Source: an uncultured Bacilli bacterium
GTDB taxonomy: Bacteria > Bacillota_I > Bacilli_A > RF39 > UBA660
DNA: 18,434 nucleotides
Direction: 5' to 3'
Assembly (NCBI GenBank): GCA_947589375.1
Contig: CANQAO010000005.1
Coordinates: 1-18,434 of the forward strand
Shown here: positions 6,660 to 13,833 of the stretch, in pieces
Layout: each line of letters starts with the position of its first letter
How positions within the stretch are numbered: position 1 is the first letter of the stretch
Notes under the pieces: model-generated
Told to the model about the DNA's origin: nothing
Databases searched by the model: none
Seen by the model: the letters and a program-made list of their open reading frames with translations, nothing else
Made by a program: the position numbers and the translations under genes

Positions 6660-8682
6660 TGAAAATAGACCACGTGGTCCTCATGGTAGGGGCGCCAACA
6701 CTTCAGAAAAAGCTAAAAATTTTAAAAAAGCGATTATGCGTTTATTTAAAGAATTACACGGATTTACTTTATTAATTGTCATTGCTTTAACCTTAGCGGC
6801 TTTAGGTTCTGTTCTTTCAATTATAACGCCAAATAGACTATCGGATTTGACTGATGAAATTACTAAAGGTTTATCCGTAAATACTAAAAATGCTGAAAAA
6901 TTAACTAAAGCAGTTCAAAATAATTTCACACCTGGTCACATTCCGAGTGATATTGTCATTGGTGGAGTGACCATTTCGGTAGCTGATCAAATGAAAATGG
7001 CCGAAATGATGCCAAAAATGGATAAAAATAGTGATGCCAAAACTATTTATAAAGCTCTAGATAAAATGCCTAAAAGCATTAAAGAAGTAATTAAACCAGT
7101 TATGGATATGGATGCGATTAAAGGTATAGCCTTATTCTTGTTATCACTTTATTTATTAAGTGCGATATTTACTTATATTCAGGCCGTTATTATGGCCACA
7201 GTATCTAATAAATTTGCTAGAAGATTACGTCAAAATATCGCTATTAAAATTAATAAACTCCCACTTAAATATTTTGATAAACATCAAACAGGTGATGTGT
7301 TATCAAGGGTCACTAACGATGTCGATACGATTGCTTTTTCCATGAACCAATCACTCGCATCTTTAGTTAGTGCGATTACCTTATTTATCGGTACGATAAT
7401 CATGATGTTTGTAACTAACTGGATTATGGCTGTAACCGCCATTTTAGCTAGTTTAATCGGCTTTGGTTTTATGAGTCTTATTTTAAGCCGTAGTCAAAAA
7501 TATTTCTTAGCTAGACAAGTTGAACTAGGTAATTTAAATGGTCACATTGAAGAAATTTACTCTGGTCTTAATGTCGTTAAAGCTTATAATGGTAGTAAAG
7601 AAGCTAATAAGAAATTCGATGAATATAATCATAAGGTTTATGAGGCCAATCGTAAAAGTCAATTTTTATCAGGCTTAATGATGCCAATTATGCATTTTGT
7701 TGGCAATTTTGGTTATGTTGCTGTTTGTATAGTCGGAGCTTTACTTACTATGAATAATGTGATTAGTTTTGGAGTGATTGTCGCTTTTATTCTTTACGTA
7801 AGATTATTTACGTCACCGCTTTCCCAAATTGCTCAAGGCTTCACTTCACTACAATCAACCGCTGCAGCTTCTGAAAGAGTCTTTGAGTTTGCCGATGAAG
7901 AAGAAATGAAATCAGAAGCTAATCTTAAAAATTATTTGGCTAAAGATAAAGTTAAAGGTCAAATTGAATTTGATAATGTTGTATTCAAATATGATGGCAA
8001 TGAAAAACCCACAATTAAAAACTTTAGTGCGAAAGCCTCTCCTGGTCAAAAAGTTGCAATTGTTGGACCAACAGGGGCGGGTAAAACCACCATGGTTAAT
8101 TTGCTTATGAAATTTTACGATATTGATTCAGGGGATATTAAAATTGATGGTATATCCACTAAAGATTTAACACGTGAAAATATTCATGAGTTATTTACGA
8201 TGGTACTTCAAGATACTTGGTTATTTAATGGAACCATTAGAGAAAATATTGTTTATAATCGTGATAACATTAGTGATGAGAGAATAAAAGAAGTTTGTGA
8301 GACTGTTGGTATTTCCCATTATATTAAAACCTTACCTAAAGGTTATGATTCAATTATAAGCGACAATGATAGCGTTTCGGCTGGTCAAAGACAGTTACTG
8401 ACTATTGCCAGAGGAATGATTGAAGATGCTCCATTTTTGATCTTAGATGAGGCCACTTCTAATGTCGATACCAGAACTGAAGAATTAGTTCAAAAGGCTA
8501 TGGATAAGCTAACGGAAAATCGCACATCATTTATTATTGCTCATCGTCTTTCAACAATTAAAAATGCTGATTTAATTTTAGTTATGAAAGAAGGTAACAT
8601 TATTGAACAAGGTAGTCACGAAGAACTTATGAAGAAAAATGGTTTTTATGCTGAATTATATAATTCACAGTTTGAACTATAA
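6652..8682 (+). CDS. Heterodimeric ABC exporter subunit with consensus ATPase site and extracellular insertion (676 aa)
   Basis: This is the partner half-transporter. It has a Gly/Arg-rich cytosolic N-terminus, a first membrane helix at about 38-58, and then about 95 mostly soluble residues (60-155) before the second helix. That is an unusually long extracytoplasmic loop and accounts for the 676-aa length against ~580 for its partner. The NBD has Walker A GPTGAGKTT (472-480), Q520, Walker B FLILDE with catalytic Glu600, and switch His631 (IIAHRLST). Its signature is altered to VSAGQ (575-579). Paired with the partner's altered Walker B and H-loop, this makes one degenerate and one consensus ATP site, as known for heterodimeric exporters. 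The ATG lies inside the end of the upstream gene, preceded by AAAGGAGG, so translation is coupled. Confidence 0.93.
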   Translation: MSNENRPRGPHGRGANTSEKAKNFKKAIMRLFKELHGFTLLIVIALTLAALGSVLSIITPNRLSDLTDEITKGLSVNTKNAEKLTKAVQNNFTPGHIPSDIVIGGVTISVADQMKMAEMMPKMDKNSDAKTIYKALDKMPKSIKEVIKPVMDMDAIKGIALFLLSLYLLSAIFTYIQAVIMATVSNKFARRLRQNIAIKINKLPLKYFDKHQTGDVLSRVTNDVDTIAFSMNQSLASLVSAITLFIGTIIMMFVTNWIMAVTAILASLIGFGFMSLILSRSQKYFLARQVELGNLNGHIEEIYSGLNVVKAYNGSKEANKKFDEYNHKVYEANRKSQFLSGLMMPIMHFVGNFGYVAVCIVGALLTMNNVISFGVIVAFILYVRLFTSPLSQIAQGFTSLQSTAAASERVFEFADEEEMKSEANLKNYLAKDKVKGQIEFDNVVFKYDGNEKPTIKNFSAKASPGQKVAIVGPTGAGKTTMVNLLMKFYDIDSGDIKIDGISTKDLTRENIHELFTMVLQDTWLFNGTIRENIVYNRDNISDERIKEVCETVGISHYIKTLPKGYDSIISDNDSVSAGQRQLLTIARGMIEDAPFLILDEATSNVDTRTEELVQKAMDKLTENRTSFIIAHRLSTIKNADLILVMKEGNIIEQGSHEELMKKNGFYAELYNSQFEL

Positions 8683-8722
8683 AGCTCTATTTTAAAAAGC
8701 TCTATTTTAAAAATAGAGTTTT
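8681..8722 (+). terminator. ABC operon terminator with a tandemly repeated 5' arm
   Basis: CTCTATTT (8700-8707) pairs with AAATAGAG (8711-8718) around TAA, followed by TTTTG. The 5' arm is part of a direct repeat: AAAGCTCTATTTT occurs at 8681-8693 and again at 8696-8708 (period 15). Either copy could pair with the single 3' arm, so there are two mutually exclusive hairpins. Confidence 0.75.
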
Positions 8723-8727
8723 GTTCT

Positions 8728-8922
8728 GAAAAATTAAAAAAAATCAAAGGATATTCTTTAAAATTAACAAAAGAACTAGGCAAAGGTTATACTTATACTA
8801 GTTTAAGACGAATGCGCCAGTTTTATATTATGTTTCAAAAAAGTCAGGCACTGCCTCAATTATCATAGAGTCACTATGTAGAATTATTATCATTTAAAGA
8901 TGTAAAATTAATTTTTAATTAA
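8728..8922 (+). pseudogene. Decayed fragment of a YhcG/DUF1016-family (PD-(D/E)XK nuclease) gene
   Basis: In one frame this stretch reads as the conserved N-terminal region of the DUF1016/YhcG family. A segment KLTKELGKGYTYTSLRRMRQ (from about codon 13) is followed by FYIMFQKSQALPQLS, then a TAG (8866-8868), then SHYVELLSFKD. Family members read LSWSHY at this point, so the TAG sits exactly where a conserved TGG Trp codon is expected, a one-base nonsense change. Everything upstream of about 8728 and the whole C-terminal nuclease domain are missing, and the frame ends at 8920-8922. The 3' part has been reused as the promoter region of the next gene. Family recognition is from memory of the motif. 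Confidence 0.8.
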
Positions 8923-8939
8923 TATTATTAAAAAAATCG

Positions 8940-8948
8940 TGTTATAAT
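8940..8948 (+). promoter_or_regulatory. Extended -10 promoter for the DUF362 gene
   Basis: TGTTATAAT (8940-8948) has a TG extension and a perfect -10, but no recognisable -35. Transcription would start near 8955, just before the ribosome site AAAGGATGGAG (8957-8967). Confidence 0.7.
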
Positions 8949-8971
8949 AGAAATAGAAAGGATGGAGAAAT

Positions 8972-9850
8972 ATGGAAACAGCTAAAGTTTATTTTACTAA
9001 AGATTTAACCCCTGAAAGTGTGGTTAAAATGTTTGATGTTTTACACAAAGACTTACCTGGAAGAGTGGCTGTTAAAGTACATTCTGGAGAAGAAGGAAAT
9101 CAAAATTATTTACGCCCCGAGTTTATGAAACCAATCGTTGAACATGTAAATGGAACTGTGGTTGAATGTAATACTGCTTATGATGGTGCTCGTGACACGA
9201 CGGAAAAACACACTAAATTAATGGAAGATCATGGTTGGAGTAAAATCTTTAATGTCGATATTTTAGATAGTGAAGGAGATACGATTTTAGAGATTCCAAA
9301 TGGTAAAGTTATTAACAAAAATTATGTTGGTAAAAAATTAAATGATTATGATTCAATGTTAGTACTTTCACATTTTAAAGGTCATCCAATGGGTGGTTAT
9401 GGAGGAGCCTTAAAACAATTATCAATTGGTGTAGCTTCATCACATGGTAAAAGATATATTCATTGTATTGGTGATGAAAATGGTACTTTCGAAGATATGT
9501 TTAAAGTTGATCAAGCCAAATTTTTAGAAGCTATGGCTGATGCCGCTTCTTCAGTAGTTAAACATTTTGATGGTAATATCGCTTATATCAATGTTATGTG
9601 TAATATGTCAGTAGATTGTGACTGCTGTAATGTAGCTGAAGATCCATGCATGAAAGATATCGGTATTTTAGCTTCCTTAGATCCTATTGCCATTGATCAA
9701 GCTTGTATTGATTTAGTTCAAAAATCAGATGATCCTGGCAAAGAACATTTACTTGAGAGAATTAATTCTAGACAAGGCATTCATACCATTGAAGCAGCTG
9801 CTGATTTAGGCTTTGGCACTAGAGAATATGAACTTATTGAAATTGAATAA
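8972..9850 (+). CDS. DUF362 domain-containing protein, putative Fe-S-associated (292 aa)
   Basis: The sequence matches the DUF362 family. Signatures are SHFKGHPMGGYGGALKQLSIG (starting at residue 133) and a Cys cluster C210-x5-C-x-C-C-x6-C (210, 216, 218, 219, 226), followed by DIGILASLDPIAIDQAC. Many DUF362 proteins carry an additional ferredoxin-like 4Fe-4S domain and are annotated as Fe-S centre proteins. This one is the short form without a ferredoxin CxxCxxCxxxC repeat. The Cys cluster suggests metal or Fe-S binding, but no reaction is established. It has no signal peptide, so it is probably cytosolic. It is a monocistronic unit with its own promoter and terminator. The ATG is supported by GGATGGAG at 8960-8967. 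Confidence 0.88.
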   Translation: METAKVYFTKDLTPESVVKMFDVLHKDLPGRVAVKVHSGEEGNQNYLRPEFMKPIVEHVNGTVVECNTAYDGARDTTEKHTKLMEDHGWSKIFNVDILDSEGDTILEIPNGKVINKNYVGKKLNDYDSMLVLSHFKGHPMGGYGGALKQLSIGVASSHGKRYIHCIGDENGTFEDMFKVDQAKFLEAMADAASSVVKHFDGNIAYINVMCNMSVDCDCCNVAEDPCMKDIGILASLDPIAIDQACIDLVQKSDDPGKEHLLERINSRQGIHTIEAAADLGFGTREYELIEIE

Positions 9851-9871
9851 CCAAAAGGTTATTCTTTTTTT
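9846..9871 (+). terminator. Terminator of the DUF362 gene
   Basis: AATAACC (9846-9852) pairs with GGTTATT (9857-9863) around AAAA, followed by C and seven T. The stop codon TAA is inside the left arm. Confidence 0.9.
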
Positions 9872-9877
9872 AACAAC

Positions 9878-9906
9878 AAAAAAATAGACGCCTAACGGTG
9901 TCTATT
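9878..9906 (-). terminator. Terminator of the HExxH-protein gene
   Basis: On the minus strand a 10-bp stem with one C/A mismatch is formed by 9906-9897 and 9892-9883. It has the loop GTTA and runs into a seven-T tract. It overlaps the last codons of the gene. Six bases separate it from the convergent DUF362 terminator. Confidence 0.8.
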
Positions 9907-11559
9907 ATGAGATTCAATTTCTAAAGTTTCTATATTATCAGAAGATACTTTATTTAATGTATCAATTTTAGCTTTAAGGGCTTTTTCAAAAATAGGATTA
10001 ATTCCTTTTGTTTTTAAATATTGATTTAAATTTTCTAAAGTTTCATTTATTTCTTTTAAAAGTGTTTCTTCCATATCAGGTATTAATTCCTTTACTTTAT
10101 AAAAATTGTGATTTAAATAATCAGTTAAACGCGTAAATAAAGTAAAATGGTAATTACTAGTAATTCGTTCTAATTTAATCATATTATTTTTACTCGGATT
10201 TTCATAAGCATCTTCAAAATTAATTAAAGCTTGAATTATATCTTTTTCATCTTCCCATAGATAAATGAGATTTTTCATAATATTCGTTTGCTTTTGTTTA
10301 TCAAAGGCATTAATATATAATGATTTTAACTGATTAAGCCCAATACCATAAATTAAATGATCATGATAAATTTGTTTTAATTCATCATTAGTATCACTAG
10401 TCATTAGTTCGTCAAAATCATAAGCAGTGCCATCTTTATGGTATAAATGATTTAAAACTGGATAGTCATTTAAGTATTGCGGATTATTTTTAATAATATT
10501 ATTTAAATTGGTCACCACAAATTTTTCTTTAATTCTTACCTTATCCTTTTCATTGTTAGCATATTCATATTGTGGGAGATGCCAGTCTTCATCAATTTTT
10601 TCTTTTATTTCTAAATACTGAACCATATTTGGCATATTTATTTTGTGATAGAATTCTTTGGCTTGTTTAAAGCCTTCTTTATCGGCTTCTAGTTCTTTAC
10701 TAGAATAACGATAATTTTTAGTGTAATAATCGTATTTACTTGTCGATAGATGGCCAATCAAAAGTTCATCTTTAACCCAGTTTAAACTACTAATAGAATC
10801 GGGATTATGTCTAGCTTCATATTCTTGAATGGCATGCATGCTTTCATGGCAAACTGTTTGTAAGTAAGTAGCTAGAGTAGTACCTGGTTTTAAATTAATA
10901 TAAATATGTTTTGTTTCATTATCACAAAAGCCCATTTCTTCATTAGGATTGCCAAAAGCAAACTGGGTTAAATATACTTTATAATTAAGCCTTGGCGCCA
11001 GCATATGATGACTCGCATAAGTTAAAACAAATTTTAATTCTTCATTATTAGCCGTGTTATTTTCTTTTAAAATGTAATTAAAATATTCTTCTTCAGCTTG
11101 TTTCAAATCTTCATTTTTAGTCATAATTATCGATGTAAAGAAACTGGCTAAAAGGCTTCTGTCTTTTTTAGAAAGTGGTTTTTTAGACATTTGATTAAAT
11201 ATGTTTAAAGCCATTTTGCTTTGTTTAACTTTAGATTCTTGTAGTGTGTCAGTTTGAGCTTTAGTATATAAATAAGGAATGCTTTTATTGGTAAGCAGAT
11301 AACTATCGGTAAAATGCACGGGGTCTAAACAAACTAGTTTCCCAATTTGCGCCACATATTTTTTCATCGCCAATGATTCTTCAGAATTATGCGGATTAAA
11401 GAAGTATTTTAATATATAGTGTTCAATAGCATTTCTTTTTTTAATGTCATCTTCCTTAACCGACCAATAATATAGTTTTATGTCACTATCTTTGAGCTTA
11501 ATAATTAGATCGCTAAGCTTTTGTTCATCCATATAGTCAATTATATTTTGATTATACAT
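9892..11559 (-). CDS. Putative zinc metallopeptidase-like protein with HExxH motif (555 aa)
   Basis: I do not recognise the family. The sequence TVCHESMHAIQEYEA contains HESMH (238-242), a gluzincin-type zinc site. The ELEAD at 289-293, about 50 residues later, can supply the third Glu ligand. Just before it, the stretch around residues 207-224 (MGFCDNETKHIYINL) looks like the edge strand that usually precedes such a helix. The flanks (1-180 and 300-555) are charged, helix-rich and without other motifs. There is no signal peptide or membrane helix, so the protein is probably cytosolic. It has its own TTGATA-17-TATACT promoter and a terminator. The ATG has only a weak ribosome site (TAAGTGGT). 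A peptidase role is inferred from the motif alone. Confidence 0.8.
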   Translation of the reverse strand: MYNQNIIDYMDEQKLSDLIIKLKDSDIKLYYWSVKEDDIKKRNAIEHYILKYFFNPHNSEESLAMKKYVAQIGKLVCLDPVHFTDSYLLTNKSIPYLYTKAQTDTLQESKVKQSKMALNIFNQMSKKPLSKKDRSLLASFFTSIIMTKNEDLKQAEEEYFNYILKENNTANNEELKFVLTYASHHMLAPRLNYKVYLTQFAFGNPNEEMGFCDNETKHIYINLKPGTTLATYLQTVCHESMHAIQEYEARHNPDSISSLNWVKDELLIGHLSTSKYDYYTKNYRYSSKELEADKEGFKQAKEFYHKINMPNMVQYLEIKEKIDEDWHLPQYEYANNEKDKVRIKEKFVVTNLNNIIKNNPQYLNDYPVLNHLYHKDGTAYDFDELMTSDTNDELKQIYHDHLIYGIGLNQLKSLYINAFDKQKQTNIMKNLIYLWEDEKDIIQALINFEDAYENPSKNNMIKLERITSNYHFTLFTRLTDYLNHNFYKVKELIPDMEETLLKEINETLENLNQYLKTKGINPIFEKALKAKIDTLNKVSSDNIETLEIESHNRHR

Positions 11560-11584
11560 GTTACCACTTACTTTCTCTATAACC

Positions 11585-11613
11585 AGTATAACATTTACCC
11601 AAAGTTATATCAA
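11585..11613 (-). promoter_or_regulatory. Promoter of the HExxH-protein gene
   Basis: On the minus strand: TTGATA (11613-11608), a 17-bp spacer, and TATACT (11590-11585) with the extended TGT at 11593-11591. The leader would be about 20 nt. Confidence 0.8.
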
Positions 11614-11663
11614 GTTACGTTTTATAAATATCAGGTTTAAAATAGGGGAAAAGATTGTATATT

Positions 11664-11679
11664 ATCCTATTAATAGGAT
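11664..11679. repeat. 16-bp perfect palindrome (possible operator)
   Basis: ATCCTATTAATAGGAT is a perfect dyad with no loop. It lies about 50 bp upstream of the -35 of the HExxH-protein gene and beyond the terminator of the phosphatidyltransferase gene. The dyad shape suits a dimeric regulator, but no regulator is encoded nearby and AT-rich DNA can produce such dyads by chance. Confidence 0.35.
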
Positions 11680-11720
11680 TTGGCCTACTTACTAAACTTA
11701 TAAAACTTTTCATGAAATAG

Positions 11721-11741
11721 AAAAGCCTTACACTGTAAGGC
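11721..11741 (-). terminator. Terminator of the CDP-alcohol phosphatidyltransferase gene
   Basis: On the minus strand GCCTTAC pairs with GTAAGGC around a 3-nt loop and is followed by TTTTC. It begins about 10 nt after the stop codon. Confidence 0.8.
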
Positions 11742-11751
11742 CAAGAAAAAT

Positions 11752-12351
11752 TTATTTTGATAGTTGTTCTTTATTTGTTTTTGCAATTTTTTTGTAATTG
11801 TCATTATATTCTTTAATATTAATGATTTCAAAAATAATTGAAACAATTAAACAAGCATAAGTAACAATTTGTAAAATAATGTTTAATATTGAATGCGAAG
11901 TAGTCAGTATCCCATATCCAGTAATTATCATAATTGATAAAGGCCACATTTTTAATTTTCCATTCCAGGTGCTTTCACTATACTTAATAGTTTTCACAAT
12001 TCTATAATTTGTGAAAATTATACAAAATTCTAAAACAAAAGGAATTAGCATTATCGGCATATGGAAAGTTAATCCTAATAATAGGCCTAATGAACAAACT
12101 TTATCAGTAAATTGATCTAATTTTGCCCCTAGTTCGGTTTTACCATTTAATAAACGGGCTAATTTTCCATCTAATAAATCAGTAAGTAGAAAGGCGGCAC
12201 TGACAATTAATACTAATATTAAATTTCCTGGTACGGCAAGAGGTGGAATGACTAAAGGAGCTGCTAATCTAGATAAACTTAAAATATTAGCTGGAAGCGC
12301 TCTTATATTAGTAATATCTTCAACCAAAGTTTTTGAAAGATATTGTTTCAT
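11752..12351 (-). CDS. CDP-alcohol phosphatidyltransferase family protein (199 aa)
   Basis: An integral membrane enzyme that transfers a phosphatidyl group from CDP-diacylglycerol to an alcohol, releasing CMP. The full family signature D-x2-DG-x2-AR-x8-G-x3-D-x3-D is present at residues 58-83 (DLLDG, AR, G75, D79, D83), with all metal and CDP-binding Asp intact. About five or six hydrophobic segments and the 199-aa length are normal for PgsA-like synthases. The alcohol could be glycerol-3-phosphate (PgsA, phosphatidylglycerophosphate) or another head group; the motif does not decide. The gene is monocistronic, and the ribosome site AGGTGAGG lies just before the ATG. Confidence 0.93.
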   Translation of the reverse strand: MKQYLSKTLVEDITNIRALPANILSLSRLAAPLVIPPLAVPGNLILVLIVSAAFLLTDLLDGKLARLLNGKTELGAKLDQFTDKVCSLGLLLGLTFHMPIMLIPFVLEFCIIFTNYRIVKTIKYSESTWNGKLKMWPLSIMIITGYGILTTSHSILNIILQIVTYACLIVSIIFEIINIKEYNDNYKKIAKTNKEQLSK

Positions 12352-12375
12352 ATCCTCACCTCATTTACTGATATT

Positions 12376-12404
12376 ATTGTATCACTTTTACATATAAAAA
12401 ACAA
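12376..12404 (-). promoter_or_regulatory. Promoter of the phosphatidyltransferase gene
   Basis: On the minus strand: TTGTTT (12404-12399), a 17-bp spacer, and TACAAT (12381-12376) with the extended TGA at 12384-12382. The leader is about 18 nt. Confidence 0.75.
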
Positions 12405-12512
12405 TAATTGCCTAATTTTTCCAACATTTTTAAACTAGTATAAAAAATGTGTCAAATGATGTCTAATTACTTATATTATTGAAGGCATCTTCTATACTAT
12501 TCTTATTTGGTT

Positions 12513-12521
12513 TGGTATAAT
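12513..12521 (+). promoter_or_regulatory. Promoter of the dockerin/receptor operon
   Basis: TGGTATAAT is an extended -10 with a perfect TATAAT (12516-12521). No convincing -35 is found (TATACT at 12493-12498). The start would be near 12528, about 24 nt before the ATG at 12552. The ~110 bp between this and the divergent promoter contain an imperfect 8-bp inverted repeat (12424-12431/12443-12450). Confidence 0.65.
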
Positions 12522-12551
12522 TAATATAGTTATGAATAGAAGGTGTATAAA

Positions 12552-13820
12552 ATGAAAAACAAAAAATTATTAACTTTAATATTAATTTTATCATTGTGCT
12601 TTATGCCAAGTGCCAAAGCATTATATACTGATGCGAGTGTAGGTACTTATGAACAAGAATTGGCGAAATTTCCTTGCGATTATCAAACAAAAATCAGAGC
12701 CTTACATAATATTTATCCGAATGCAGTATTTGTAGCTCAAAATTTATTTTTTGATTGGTCTTCTTACAAGGAAGTTCCAGTTAAATGGAGTGATATGTTA
12801 TCATATGAAACAGGTAGTTATAGTGAACGAAATTGGATTAGTCCTAATGCAGCTAGTAAATTCCGTACCAATCAATGTAGACAGGGCTGCGAATGGTATC
12901 TCGCATCAGAAGAAGCGGTAAAATACTATATGAATCCATATAACTTTTTAGATGAAAAGTATGTTTTCATGTTTGAATCACAACTTTTTAATACTTATCA
13001 AACCGAATCTGGGGTTAAAAATATTTTACAAAGCACATTTATGGCTGATGATGCAATTTGTCCACAGTCAAATAATAAAACTTATGCGGCGGTAATAATG
13101 GAAGCAGCAAAATCTAATGATGTAAGTCCATATATGCTTGCGTCACGTTTAAGACAAGAAAATGGCAGGGGTACTAGCCAATTAGTAACTGGATATAATG
13201 GATATTATAATTATTTTAATATCGGCGCATCTGGAAAAAATACTAATGAAATCTACCAAAATGGTTATAATCGTGCTAAAAGTGAAGGCTGGGATACTCC
13301 ATATAAATCAATCATGGGAGGTGCTAAGTTTATTCGTCAACAATATATTGGTGCTAACGATACTTATGGTAAAAAGGGCCAATTAACTGGTTATTTACAA
13401 AAATGGGATCCTTATGGACCAAAACTTGGTAACAATTATTATATGCAAAATATCGAAGCTACTCCTAATGAGGCTGCAAGTACATATAATTCTTATAAGA
13501 GTACTAGTGGTTATAAATCATATCGTTATGTTTTCTATATTCCAATTTATGTCGGAGCTCCTAACACAGGTGGAAATTGCAGTTCAGCTTCTACTAGTAG
13601 TTCTTCAAGTAGTACTTCATCAGTAAAAACTGGCGATTTAACTGGAGATAGTAAAATTGACAAAAAAGATTTATTGCTTATTCAAAGTTATGTCTTTGGT
13701 TACTCAAAATTAAATTCAAATCAATCAAAGGCTGCAGATGTAAATAAAGATGGCAAAGTGGATAAAAAAGATTTATTAAAAATTCAAAGTCATGTATTTG
13801 GTTATTCAAAAATAAGTTAA
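12552..13820 (+). CDS. Secreted glucosaminidase-like cell-wall hydrolase with C-terminal dockerin (422 aa)
   Basis: A Sec signal peptide (1-23, cleavage after AKA) leads into a cysteine-containing N-terminal region. A glucosaminidase (GH73-like) domain covers about 175-330: YMLASRLRQENGRG with candidate acid Glu203, YNYFNIGA, and SIMGGAKFIRQQYI. This fold cleaves N-acetylglucosaminyl bonds in peptidoglycan. A Ser-rich linker (343-358) follows. Two 22-aa type I dockerin repeats close the protein, GDLTGDSKIDKKDLLLIQSY (from 361) and ADVNKDGKVDKKDLLKIQSH (from 395), each with the Asp-x-Asn/Thr-x-Asp...Asp calcium loop. The ATG at 12552 after AGGTG (12541-12545) gives a proper signal peptide; a GTG nine bases earlier overlaps that ribosome site. 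The next gene starts 13 nt downstream and may encode the surface partner. The family assignment of the enzyme is from motifs. Confidence 0.88.
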   Translation: MKNKKLLTLILILSLCFMPSAKALYTDASVGTYEQELAKFPCDYQTKIRALHNIYPNAVFVAQNLFFDWSSYKEVPVKWSDMLSYETGSYSERNWISPNAASKFRTNQCRQGCEWYLASEEAVKYYMNPYNFLDEKYVFMFESQLFNTYQTESGVKNILQSTFMADDAICPQSNNKTYAAVIMEAAKSNDVSPYMLASRLRQENGRGTSQLVTGYNGYYNYFNIGASGKNTNEIYQNGYNRAKSEGWDTPYKSIMGGAKFIRQQYIGANDTYGKKGQLTGYLQKWDPYGPKLGNNYYMQNIEATPNEAASTYNSYKSTSGYKSYRYVFYIPIYVGAPNTGGNCSSASTSSSSSSTSSVKTGDLTGDSKIDKKDLLLIQSYVFGYSKLNSNQSKAADVNKDGKVDKKDLLKIQSHVFGYSKIS

Positions 13821-13833
13821 TGGAGGTTAGATT

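Noticed and set aside
12424..12450. Imperfect inverted repeat ACATTTTT...AAAAATGT in the divergent intergenic region
   Set aside because: The arms are made almost only of A and T, the loop is 11 nt and no T-tail is placed for either gene; expected by chance in such AT-rich DNA.
13576..13640. Ser-codon repeats between the enzyme and dockerin as a possible microsatellite or phase-variable tract
   Set aside because: The Ser codons vary (AGT, TCT, TCA, ACT) without a clean repeating unit, so this is simply a flexible Ser/Thr linker.
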